From: Lineus longissimus
Lineage: Eukaryota > Nemertea > Pilidiophora > Heteronemertea > Lineidae
Direction: 5' to 3'
DNA length: 64,000 nt
Assembly: GCF_910592395.1 (NCBI RefSeq)
Contig: NC_088311.1
Span: forward strand, 19,596,501 to 19,660,500
The position numbers and the translations under genes were made by a program. The notes under the pieces are model-generated. The model was given only the letters and a program-made list of their open reading frames with translations, did no database searches and was not told the origin of the DNA. Positions 53,378 through 63,058 of the stretch are shown one piece after another. How positions within the stretch are numbered: position 1 is the stretch's first letter; each line of letters begins with the position of its first letter.

Positions 53378-53712
53378 TGCAATTTGCCCTTGATTCTAGC
53401 AGTCTGAAGAGTAAAGAGTATGCAATTTGCCCTTGATTCTAGCAGTCTGAAGAGTAAAGAGTATGCATTTTGCCCTCGATTCTAGCAGTCAAAACAGTAG
53501 AGAGTATGCATTTTGCCCTTGATTCTAGCAGTCAAAACAGTAAAGAGTGTGCATTTTGTCCTTGATTCTAGCAGTCTAAAGAGTAAAGAGTATGCATTTT
53601 GCCCTTGATTCTGGCAGTCAAAAGAGTAAAGAGTATGCATTTTGCCCTTGATTCTAGCATTAAGAAGAAGAGAAAAGATTATCCATGTTGCCCTTGATTC
53701 AAGCATTCAAAA
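53378..53712. repeat. 43-bp minisatellite, ~8 units
   Basis: TGCATTTTGCCCTTGATTCT with AGCAGTCAAAAGAGTAAAGAG repeats at 53378, 53421, 53464 and onwards every 43 bp. The repeat keeps one minus-strand frame open (53706-53482), which is not a gene. Confidence 0.9.
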
Positions 53713-53820
53713 TACAGTCCAAGTCACAAATGACATCCTTCCTGTCGCGCATCAGTTACCCTCAACGTTTGCGAAAGTGGCGCATCAATGACAAATGACA
53801 AATTAAGGGGTCAGTGCCTA
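53713..53820. mobile_element. TACAGTCC-family fragment
   Basis: TACAGTCCAAGTCACAAATG then ACATCCTT matches the left end of the 60571 copy. Near 53801 CAAATTAAGGGGTCAG matches its right part. Short, abutting the 43-bp array. Confidence 0.65.
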
Positions 53821-54027
53821 ATTTAAATTTTGTAATAGGCTTGGTAATTTAGGCATATCCTTATGATGGATATACCTTACTGAAAATGAGTGATAGTGAT
53901 CAGATGGTGGGATCAGGTAATTCATGCTGGGATCTTTTTCACCACCAATCACTTGTGACAGATAAATCATAGCATGGGAGAAAATAATGAACAGAAAGCT
54001 CTGGCTAACCCACTTCAAAGATAATCA

Positions 54028-54120
54028 TTTAAAGGGGGACTATAGGCAAGAGCTAGGGAATGAAATTGGAGGTCCTCAGGTGACTAATATGCATAGTTTG
54101 GGGACTCTGTCATGTTGCAT
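54028..54120 (+). mobile_element. GGACTATAGGCA family, one end
   Basis: TTTAAAGGGGGACTATAGGC then AAGAGCTAGGG, followed by TCAGGTGACTAATATGCATA, which is inverted in the 57910-58112 copy. Confidence 0.6.
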
Positions 54121-54900
54121 TCAGTAAATAAATGATATTTCTTGTACAAGCTTGAATAGTTTGATGTACTGTGAGATAGGAGAGACCTGGCTATCAGGGA
54201 CCTTATGTGACTTGATCTGACCAAGCTGGCTCTTGGCTAAGTCCCCCTTAAAAGAACTCCTAATATTTCCAAGAACTGGCACCACAATGTGTAGGAGAAG
54301 CCTCCTACTACTAATTAACTTTTGTCTCTCAAAACATTCCTTAGATAACATGAAAAAAAGTTTGGAATTCAATTCACATTCACAGGTATTCACATAAGAA
54401 TAGAGGAGATTATCCTGTTAGTTTCAGAGATCTGAATTGATATTTATAGTATTTTTCTTATTTCTTGAGATCTTGTTCAATGAATTATATTGCTCCCATA
54501 TCATATCATATAAGTATCAAATGCAGTTATTCAGAAGGACAAACAAATACGTAACAATTAGGTACAATCAAAAATATATAGTAGACCAACTCATCATTTT
54601 TTATATTCTTGGTACAACCAAACAAATCATTTGAAGACAATTGCACATGGCATAGCTGCCACATGGTCCTAAACCCTAAGGGATGAAGCAATGAATTGCT
54701 ACCCTTCAATAACACCAGCTGATTATCACATTATGACAATAATGACCCCAAGGCATGACCCTCGTCTCTTATACGGCCAGCCGCCCGCACTGAGGACCGG
54801 AGATACAGCCCGAAGCGCTCTCACGCCGCGTCTTGCGCTCGGGCAATGTCATTCTCCTCCATTCAGGCATGCAACAGTCGAGCAAAACGTAGTCACTTAC

Positions 54901-54952
54901 CTATTGTAGGGGTCAGCAGTAAGATCCAGCACAGGACTTGCAGCCTGTTCAT
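54901..54952 (-). CDS. Signal-peptide exon of an unidentified leftward gene
   Basis: On the minus strand an ATG (54952-54950) opens 17 codons: MNRLQVLCWILLLTPTI. This has a basic residue followed by a leucine-rich hydrophobic core, the layout of a secretory signal peptide. The exon ends in a near-consensus donor, ATAG|GTAAGTG (intron starts at 54900), in phase 1. A TTTCCAG acceptor-like string just before the ATG suggests a 5' UTR exon further upstream, towards 55.0-55.3 kb. The start lies 1.84 kb from the laminin start, in the opposite direction. I cannot identify the protein from so short a piece. The evidence is the combination of start, hydrophobic core and strong donor. Two downstream segments (53177-53124 and 50216-50021) are phase-compatible. 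Confidence 0.5.
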
Positions 54953-55362
54953 CCTGGAAATATCCAACATCACCGAACCACCATAAAGTCACTTTTGATA
55001 ACTTGGGAACTATTGGCACAACCAAGGGGACAAAATCGTCAATTAGACACTTCCCTTTACCGCGTTCGTCGATACAACCTCGCTATCACGATATAGACAA
55101 CCTTTGAACTAGCCTATATCATGGCAGCTTCCATATCAACACGTGCTTCTGTTTACATTCAGCAGACGACAAAGTATCCCGCCCAAAATATCGAACTACG
55201 CGGAACAATCACCTCTATTGAATTCCTTGATATTTTGAACAAACACTGCGGACTGTGTACGTCGGCAACTAACTTTGGTCACAATGGTCCAATGTGGCGC
55301 AAATAGCACAACCAAAGTACTGGGAATAGACATACAAGTAGCCCAGGCTATGGGCAACATTA

Positions 55363-55460
55363 TGCGACATCTGCGCTAAAGCGGCGAAACTAAGGTTTTG
55401 CCGGTTACACACATGCGTTTGGTGAAGGGATGACTGCCCGCACCGGAGAAAGACCACACA
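55363..55460 (+). pseudogene. Remnant of a C2H2 zinc-finger coding unit
   Basis: The sequence reads C-D-I-C-A-K-A at 55363, the first half of a classical C2H2 finger. Near 55439 it reads ACCGGAGAAAGACC, coding the TGERP linker in a different frame. The two halves are separated by frame breaks and stops, so this is debris. It lies just upstream of the tandem array built from a similar unit. Confidence 0.45.
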
Positions 55461-55639
55461 TTTTATATGAAAAAGATTCATAGCAGGCAAAATATTTATA
55501 CTCGATCCTCGAGAAAGACAATACACAAGATGTCGCATCGTATCTTATCATATCGTGTCAGTTCTGTCACATCTAGATCCTGTGGACATCGGGGTTAATG
55601 TTCGCTTCCGCAGACAGACTTATTAATTCCTGATTTCTT

Positions 55640-56300
55640 CCGGGATGCGTGATACAAGTCTCGTGGCACAGAAACATATCATACAGGAGAAAGACCATTT
55701 ACTTGAGGCAGTGCCGAAAGACAGGTTTATTTGCATTGAAAAATCTTATATAACGACCATTCACTTAGGACATTATCGAATCTCATTTCATACAAACTAT
55801 TCATACTGGAGAAAGACCTTTTATATGAGGCATGATCGTGTGACAAATCTCGTTGCAAAGGAACATATTCATACTGGAGAAAAACCATTTGCATGAGGCA
55901 TTATCGCGTGACAAGTCTCATTGCATAGAAACATATTCATATTGCAGAAAGACCATTAGCATGAGGCATAATCGTGAGACAAGTCTCGTTGCATAGAAAC
56001 ATATTCATACTGGAGAAAGACCATTTGCATGAGGCATTATCGTGAGACAAGTCTCATTGCATAGAAACATATTCATACTGGAGAAAGACCATTTGCATGA
56101 GGCATTATTGTGAGACAAGTCTCATTGCATAGAAACATATTCATACTGGAGAAAGACCATTTGCATGAGGCATTATTGTGAGACAAGTCTCATTGCATAG
56201 AAACATATTCATACTGGAGAAAGACCATTTGCATGAGGCATTATCGTGAGACAAGTCCCATTTGCATAGAAGCAGATGCATATTGTAGGAAGACCATTAG
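55640..56300 (+). repeat. 68-bp satellite derived from a degenerate C2H2 zinc finger
   Basis: About nine to ten tandem units repeat every 68 bp. CATACTGGAGAAAGACCATT or a close variant occurs near 55803, 55871, 55939, 56007, 56075, 56143, 56211 and 56280, with an older copy near 55681. Each unit translates in one frame as HYRETSLIA-stop-KHIHTGERPFA-stop. That is the helix half and the HTGERPF linker of a Kruppel-type finger. A normal finger repeats every 84 bp, so the CxxC half has been lost by a ~16-nt deletion, and TAG replaces a histidine codon. Since 68 is not a multiple of 3, the array cannot code. Confidence 0.8.
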
Positions 56301-56790
56301 CATGATACAGCCCGTTTAGAAAAACAGGTCTAGAAATACTGATAAAAGACTGTATGGTAAAGACGCTGAGAACATCATAAACTCCATTTATGCGTAGCCG
56401 GGGTATTTGGAATCTTGATGAGATGCAAAAGACGCAAGATCATTTATATCAGACTTGAGAAACGCCATGGCACATGGGTATCATAATGCTGATCTACCGT
56501 CGTTGCGCGTTTTATCCATGGAGGAGATTTCAGGATTGAAGTTCACCGCCGGTAAATCACACGCTGAATTTACTGAATGAACTGAATTTACTTTCACATC
56601 GGAGGCTACAGTTATGTCGCACCCACCCACCAGATGTCCACCTCGTCCACAGTATTGACCCAAACTATCACTAGGTGTATTTTGGCGCCAGTGTCAGAGC
56701 CCGCGAACTGCACCTCACTAAGCTGGCAAGACCCGTCCGGACCGCAACACGGGTGTCATTTAATAGCGCGGTACTTTGAAGGTACCGAGG

Positions 56791-56869
56791 ATGGATTTCA
56801 CCCAAATTATCTGCTTGCTTATTGTGTCTTCTGCCCTGGGAATTGTATATGTGGATGCACAGGAAGGGG
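56791..56869 (+). CDS. LAMA1/2: Laminin alpha chain, exon 1 (signal peptide), partial gene
   Basis: First coding exon of a secreted basement-membrane protein. Translation from the ATG at 56791 gives a short polar start, a hydrophobic core (IICLLIVSSALGIVYV, residues 6-21) and then DAQEG. That is a typical signal peptide, probably cleaved near residue 23. The exon is followed at once by a canonical GTAAGT donor (56870-56875) and ends with one spare base (phase 1). This base joins exactly in frame with the LN-domain exon at 60152. The link to laminin rests on that downstream exon, since signal peptides are not conserved. The start is preferred because it gives a signal peptide, sits just upstream of the donor and is in phase. 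The region just 5' contains CpGs, but I see no clear TATA box. Confidence 0.8.
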
Positions 56870-57396
56870 GTAAGTTTTAAATAGCTTTATTTTCAATATC
56901 ATTATGATATCTTTTTATGGGGGTATTTCATGATGAATCATACAGTAAGCGGTTTTGGCAATTCCCTCATTTCTTCGGCTAGCATTTTCTCCAAGGGTGG
57001 CAAAAGCATCAGTTAACCAATTTAAAGAACAAGAAGGAATGTTTGATTGAAATTTCACCATCCATCTCTTAGCCAGTCCCTCTTTAAAAATACAGCTCGG
57101 ACTTTAAATTTAGTGGAGACTACACTCCGGACACAGTGGACCAGCCTTGCTCCTCACACTAAGTAGACCAAATTAGGATGAGGCAATGGGCTGCCCAGGG
57201 AGTCTAGTGGAGACCAGCTTATATCAAACATAAACTGATGGTCATTATGTAGGTCTTTGTTTAAGATGCATCCCTAGACTGAGACATAAGGAATCTGTGT
57301 TACTTGGATCCACCCATATAAGGTGTATAATAAAGATGGCATTTGACATGTCTCTGTTGACAATATCTTTTAACCCCCATATTCCTTCTTCAACAG

Positions 57397-57411
57397 CTGT
57401 AGCAGATAGTG
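57397..57411 (+). CDS. LAMA1/2: Candidate 15-nt in-frame microexon of the laminin alpha gene
   Basis: A pyrimidine-rich tract (57369-57391) and CAACAG acceptor are followed after only 15 nt by a GTAAGT donor (57412-57417). The enclosed bases, with the spare G from exon 1, read Ala-Val-Ala-Asp-Ser and leave one base over. The microexon is therefore symmetric (phase 1-1), and skipping or including it preserves the frame into the LN exon. It would lengthen the short linker between the signal peptide and the LN domain by five residues. Both splice sites are strong and the phase fits. No transcript is available, so a chance pairing remains possible. Confidence 0.45.
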
Positions 57412-57668
57412 GTAAGTTACATAACCCCCCTCCCCAGCTACCAACCCAAGCTTACCCCTCCCACTTCTCATCCTGCATATGTGTTGGGTTGACACAGTTG
57501 CACATCACATTAACATTGGGTTGCTTCATCACATCACCTACATCATGCACCTGCTTCCTGCTCCCCTAACAGCCTTATCCCCTCATATGACTCATAAATC
57601 TTTTCATTCATTGGTTTGAAGACATTTTATAACCCTTCTGAAAGCTCCTAACAATGTGTCTCCATCAA

Positions 57669-57876
57669 TTAAAGGTTGACTATAGGCAGCTCCTAGGTCG
57701 GTCATATTTAGTTACACGAAGTTGCATATAGGTGGTCCCTACTAGACACTGTTGACCATTGTACAAGAAATAATTTTATCACTAAGTTGAACAATACCCA
57801 GTTACCTACATGCATTATTGGCCAACCTGAGAACACCAACTTGACCTCCTAGCTTATGCCTATAGTCCCACTTTAA
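57669..57876. mobile_element. GGACTATAGGCA element, complete (208 bp)
   Basis: Inverted ends TTAAAGGTTGACTATAGGCA and TGCCTATAGTCCCACTTTAA bound a non-coding interior inside laminin intron 1. Confidence 0.75.
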
Positions 57877-57909
57877 TGGCCAGAAATACAACACTTTCCC
57901 TTTCTGTGC

Positions 57910-58112
57910 TTGAAGCGACACTCTAGGCAGGAGTCAGATAGGGCAGATTAGGGTACACGAAATCGCTGATAGGGGTCTCTCCTAATAACAGTACATTGAA
58001 ACTATTCAAGCTCATATAAGGATATACAACAAAATTTAATCCATAGCCTTTTCTATGCATACTAGTCACCTGAAGACTACCATTTTGACCATGTCACTAC
58101 CCCATTTTACTT
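57910..58112. mobile_element. GGACTATAGGCA element, decayed second copy
   Basis: GACACTCTAGGCAGGAGTC and the interior TACACGAAATCGC...ATAGGGGTCTCTCCTA match the preceding copy. The ends are eroded. Confidence 0.6.
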
Positions 58113-58624
58113 GCAAGGGGAGGAGCATGTGATTGACCTTACATGCCATATGAAAGGGCATTACACAGCTTGTGTAAAAACTCTGGGACAACCATAGAAA
58201 GATTGCAAAACCCTAAAAGTCCAAACTAATTATACTTTGTCAAAAAGGAACCTAATTTGCAGAAATGACCCCCCTGGGATGCCTCATTTGTTGCCTTTTG
58301 GTGTAAAATCTGTAATTATATTTAAGACACCACAATTACAACCCAAGGTCCTATCCCAAACTAGGCCTGGTTATCCTTTAAGGGCAATAGAACTGTGGGG
58401 GTTCTTTGGAAAACTTCAATGTTTGGTCCCTTTTTGACAGCCCCCTGTTGTTCAGAAGAATTGGTGTTAATTTTGTCCCTGGAACAATACTGGGGGATTG
58501 ACTTGGGAATAGAGTCTTTCGACATGCCAGGCCACCTAATAATTGTGTAGCATCCTCCACACATTATTTTGACACATTCTGCATTACTTTATAAAATAAA
58601 TACTGAATGATCAACAATAAGAAC

Positions 58625-58788
58625 TGCAGTAGAACCTCTCTATTAAGGACACCCTCAGGACTGGCAAATGCTGTCCTTAATAGAGAGGTGTCCTGATTAG
58701 AGAGATCAAATTGAATGGAAAGTACCAATTTGGGACCAAAACTAGTGTCCTTAATAGAGAGGTGTCCGCTAAGGGAGGTTCCACTGTA
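58625..58788 (+). mobile_element. TACAGTAGAACC element, copy 4 (164 bp)
   Basis: Starts TGCAGTAGAACCTCTCTATT, ends GGGAGGTTCCACTGTA. Interior blocks GTCCTTAATAGAGAGGTGTCC-type occur twice in inverted sense. Confidence 0.8.
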
Positions 58789-60151
58789 TCTATAAGATCA
58801 TCTGATCTGAACACATAGCAGACTCTTAACTGGTAATAAAGGAAGGGTTTCTTTTTTTCCATGTTTGCCGTTTGATTACACTAGATATTTTTTAGCCATA
58901 ACAAAATGTCTCAACTAAAGATGCACACTTAATCAGGTGGTCTTATAGAGGTGAATTTAGAGTATTGATAGTGCTGTGTTCGTCCATGGTAACTAATCCC
59001 TCCTGCCTTATTTCTGCTAATTTCAGCGTAGTTAAACAATAACCTTTAGTAACACTACTCATTGACGAATGAATATATTGATTCCAACAAAAACAATTAT
59101 TAAAAAGGAATAATCTGCCGGAAATCTTAACAAAATTTAAGCTATAATCTTTAAAGTCAGTTGAAAACAGAGGAAGGTTTAGCAGGAATTAGCTTGCCAA
59201 GAAGGACAGGCCATGCTCACGAACAAGATGTTGACTTGAAAGCTATTGATGTTTTTTCCACAGTCACTTAGAATACAAAATCCTCTTGATAGCTAGCCAG
59301 TTCTCAAGGGTTAAATATTCGAGGGACATTGAAAAACTCAACAATTATTTAAGCACAATCAATGTCAAGTCTAAGAGCATAAATATTCAGGTTATGTTGA
59401 CATTTCCTTACTTCAGCTTGCGAGGGGGAATGAAAATTATCATGAAAGTTCAAGGTCAGAGTGCAAGAATGCCAAGTGAATGATATCTCAATGAAAAAAA
59501 TCATACTTTTGTTTATGAATCTTCAGAAGTTGAATGCAGTTTGTAAGATGTGCTGTGATAGTGCACTCTAATTGGCCATCTGTGTCATTAGCTAGGGGAC
59601 CATCTCAGAATACCCTGAACCCACAAAAGATGAGATCATGGAGATGGTTTTATCTGGGCGATTGAAAAATCATGATTGCTCGTATCTTCATTTGACTTCC
59701 TTTTGGCTTCAATTGGAAAAAAGTGGGACATTCATTCTATATCATATGTAATTCAGTCGATCATGTATTCATATAATGCAGCTATGGTAAACTCATTTTC
59801 CTGAAAATTGCATTACATGAAATTTTTTCTGAAATAACATCATGAAGCCTTTTCTACTACTGTTTTTTAAGGGGGAGGGATCTGGAGAGAGATGAATGAT
59901 TTCATATTTTTTGGCTCAGACTATTTTGAGATGGTCCATTTCAACCTCAAATTTATTGCCTCTTACAAAAATTTTTAAAATGAAATTTAACAAAGTTTTC
60001 CGGATTTTACAGAGGTGCAAAAACTGGCTCATAACTAGAAAAAATATATCACCAGACACAACTCCTTGTGCTACATGTACCTCTATGCAAATAAACGCCA
60101 CAGAGCAATGTGTTACAAGAATGTATCAGAATAATTTTTTCGCCCCTTCAG

Positions 60152-60435
60152 GTTTGTTCCCGGTGGTCTTCAATCTTGCCACGGATGCCTACATAACTAC
60201 GAACGCCACCTGTGGCGAGAATGGGCGGGAGATGTACTGTAAACTAGTCGACCACGTCATCAAAAAGCGCGTGGAAAATATTCATTGCGGAGTCTGTGAT
60301 TTGAGCCAATCGCATCCGTCCCTGAATCATGACATTAAATACGCCATCGACGGGTCGAATTATTGGTGGCAGAGTCCGAGTATTACGCAGGGGTTTCGTT
60401 ATCACTTCGTCACCGTCGACCTTGACCTCAGACAG
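60152..60435 (+). CDS. LAMA1/2: Laminin alpha chain, first LN-domain exon
   Basis: This exon encodes the start of the laminin N-terminal (LN, domain VI) module, which drives polymerisation of laminin heterotrimers in basement membranes. After the acceptor CGCCCCTTCAG (ending 60151) the frame reads GLFPVVFNLATDAYITTNAT and continues with CGE, MYCKL, HCGVC, a YAIDG segment, WWQSPSI and YHFVTVDLDLRQ. These are hallmark blocks of laminin alpha LN domains. The TTNATCGE...EMYCKL form is closer to vertebrate alpha-1/alpha-2 than to alpha-3/alpha-5. Conserved cysteines and a potential N-glycosylation site (NAT) are present. The exon is 284 nt. It ends at CAG|GTAAGA (phase 0), where I expect a conserved intron. 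With exon 1 it gives the first ~121 residues (126 with the microexon) of a protein that should exceed 3000. I found no further LN exon before the window ends. Confidence 0.95.
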
Positions 60436-60570
60436 GTAAGATTCTTCTTCTTCTATTACTGTAAACGATATGAATTTTACAAGTATTTTATTTTTGCAAG
60501 TATGTGCTGTCAAACACAATTTTAAAGGCACAAAAAAATTAACGCTGTTTTATTCAGCCACTAAATTTCG

Positions 60571-60789
60571 GCAGCCAAGTCACAATTGACATCCTTCTTG
60601 CTTCGCGTCAGATAAGCCCAACGTACGCACGATTTGCGTGCCAGTGATGAACCAGTTACCCTGTGCTTATCTCTCTATGATTTGCATATATCACGTGCGA
60701 CTTACTGTGTGTGACCAACGTGCTGGGTAGCACCACAGTGGTACGCCAATGATGCAAATTAAGGGATGTCAGTTGTGAATCGGACTGTA
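60571..60789. mobile_element. TACAGTCC-family element (~219 bp)
   Basis: Left GCAGCCAAGTCACAATTGAC and right GATGTCAGTTGTGAATCGGA then CTGTA are inverted repeats. It lies in laminin intron 2. Confidence 0.7.
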
Positions 60790-61246
60790 TTGAGTTTACA
60801 GTTTTACCAAATTTTAGCTTCGCAACTCTTTGACAGTTCACTTGAACACTGCAATATTTTTCTCACAGTGTTCCCATGTGTTTGCCCGTCGAAATGCCAT
60901 CTTGATATCTGTATGTGTGTACCTCCATAGAAGGATATCTTGATCAAATATTTTGCTCCATTAACTACTTCAAGATAGTAATGACCAATTTAATAGTGGC
61001 TGGTATTTGGGTGGTAGCGCTCCGAGAGCAAAATAAAGCATAACTTCCAGTGCGATTCTCAGACAATAATATTTTCATTATTTTAACTCTTGATTTTCAA
61101 GTAGACCTCACTCATTGTACAAAAATCTTGCATCCATTCGATCCCTATCCTTAGTCGTTACGGTGTCTGTCCAGTGAACAGTGTCAGAAGGCCTAGGGTT
61201 CAAGGCTGTCATTCAGAGAGCATCTCATAAGTCCAATTCTGACTGG

Positions 61247-61690
61247 GGGACACTTTAATAAACTTGGTACAAGCATACCAGGCTATACCCCAAAGCTGAA
61301 GAGTCCATGGAACATATTCTTTGTTATACACAGTGTTTCAAAACCACTCGAGCACGTTTTCATATCAGCTATACACCAGCGGACACTTTAATAAACTTGG
61401 TACAAGCATACCAGGCTATACCCCAAAGCAGAAGCGTCCATGGAACATATTCTTTGTTATACAGGGTGTTTCAAAACCACTCGAGCACGTTTTCATATCA
61501 GCTATACACCAACGGGTTTAAAATGTTCACTTGTCCACCCTAGAATAACTAAGCATACCAGGCTATACCCCAAAGCAGAAGCGTCCATGGATCATATTCT
61601 TTGTTATACAGGGTGTTTGAAAACCACTCGAGCACGTTTTCATATCAGCTATACACCAGCGGGTTTAAAATGTTCACTTGTCCACCCTAG
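61247..61690. repeat. Modular repeat: three ~112-bp cores with two kinds of linker
   Basis: Cores begin AAGCATACCAGGCTATACCC at 61271, 61404 and 61551 and include TATACAGGGTGTTTCAAAAC or a variant. The first two are preceded by the linker CACTTTAATAAACTTGGTAC, the last two followed by AAAATGTTCACTTGTCCACC, giving spacings of 133 and 147 bp. Open frames through it are repeat artefacts. Confidence 0.8.
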
Positions 61691-62884
61691 AATAACTAAG
61701 GACATAGCCATTGGACTGATCTTCCTGTCTGTATAGCAGGGTATGCCTGTGACACGATTGTACTCGGTATATGTACTTACTCTGTAGAACTTTCGACATA
61801 CTATCTGTAGTATTGTCTTAAGTGCAGCCAGAGCAGCTGTAACATTCGATGTAGTAGTCACGTCCTTCACATCATAGCGTTCTTTTCATTATGTCCACCT
61901 AATTGATTCAATTAATATGGAGGCAAAATTCCTGGTTGAAATTAACATGAATTTTCCATGTGTTTCTGTTGCTTGTATGTCAGAGGTCAAAGCCATCACA
62001 ATAAGACAATTCCCATGATTTGCGATGATTTCCAGTCAAGACTGTCTGCATTGAAGTATTCATTTCCTGGAAGTTTTTAAAATAGCAATGGGGAAAGTTA
62101 CATTGTACAGATGGGTGTTTGATGAAGCTATTGTCATAATGTGGTTGTCATTGGTCTGTTCTAATCAGAAATCTGATGACCAAACTTGGATTTTCGATTC
62201 CTGGTCGATCCCGGTACACTCATGTGATAGAGAGGTAGACTCTCTTTGACAGTGTAGGTTTCCTCCATGGTATCAACTTTCCTCCAACTCACATTAAAAT
62301 TGCCCAATATTCACCTCAGCCTGGCTCTCAACTTAATCATTTTTTAACTAATCATCCCAAATCACGCTGAAATAAGGTTGTCAATTATGTAAATCTCTGT
62401 GGAATGAACTGCAAATGCATTATTTCTGTCGTTGCTACATGTAACTGTAGTCATGATCTCATGTAACAAAAATCACTCCTTGCGGAGATAATTGATGCAA
62501 GTTGCTGCGACAAAAAATGGTTGTTTTCCTATGGGCACTTTTAAAAAGCTTGGTGCACTGGCCAGAGTGGGTTAACTAGGGTTAATAAGATAAAGAGGCA
62601 TCTGATAAATACACCTACCCGATTGAACAATTTGGGGCTATAAAACATCAATAATTTGCTATAATTTTCCTAATACTAATGACTAATTTTGTGAGCCTCT
62701 AATGTAAATGATACTTGGATACTTCCATTGATGGTGACAGTTTTCACTCCACAGGATGACTGGGAGTGGTATCACCCTCGTAATATGGCCGCAATGAGGT
62801 CAATTTTAGGCCTACATACAGAGTGGCCCCAAAAATACTACCCAATAACTTTATGGCACTGATAAAATACAAGTGGAAGCTAGA

Positions 62885-63058
62885 GAGACCATCAAGATGT
62901 CTTGAAAAATGAAATCATCACTGATTTAAAAACGGAGACCATCAGGATATCTTGAAAAAAGATATCATCAGGATATCTTGAAAAATGATATCATCAGGAT
63001 ATCTTGAAAAATGAGACCATCAGGATATCTTGAAAAATAAGACCATCAGATAATCTTG
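62885..63058. repeat. 26-bp minisatellite, ~6 units
   Basis: ATCATCAGGATATCTTGAAA and close variants recur every 25-26 bp, inside laminin intron 2. Confidence 0.85.

Larger units (their letters stand above)
56870..60151 (+). other. Laminin intron 1
   Basis: The interval between the signal-peptide exon and the LN exon, about 3.3 kb, with GTAAGT and CAG ends. It contains the candidate microexon, two members of the GGACTATAGGCA element family (57669-58112), and one TACAGTAGAACC element (58625-58788). No other coding signal was seen. Confidence 0.75.

Noticed and set aside
53482-53706. Repetitive predicted peptide on the minus strand
   Set aside because: Produced by the 43-bp minisatellite. Units not a multiple of three would not keep a selected repeat protein.
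55121-55306. 61-codon plus frame starting MAASISTRAS between the two gene starts
   Set aside because: No recognisable domain and no donor in phase; more likely promoter or UTR sequence.
62757-62840. Acceptor-like CTCCACAG followed by an open frame (DDWEWYHPRNMAAMR...) in the laminin intron
   Set aside because: The peptide does not continue the LN domain, which should go on with a conserved hydrophobic strand. It runs into a stop without a good donor.
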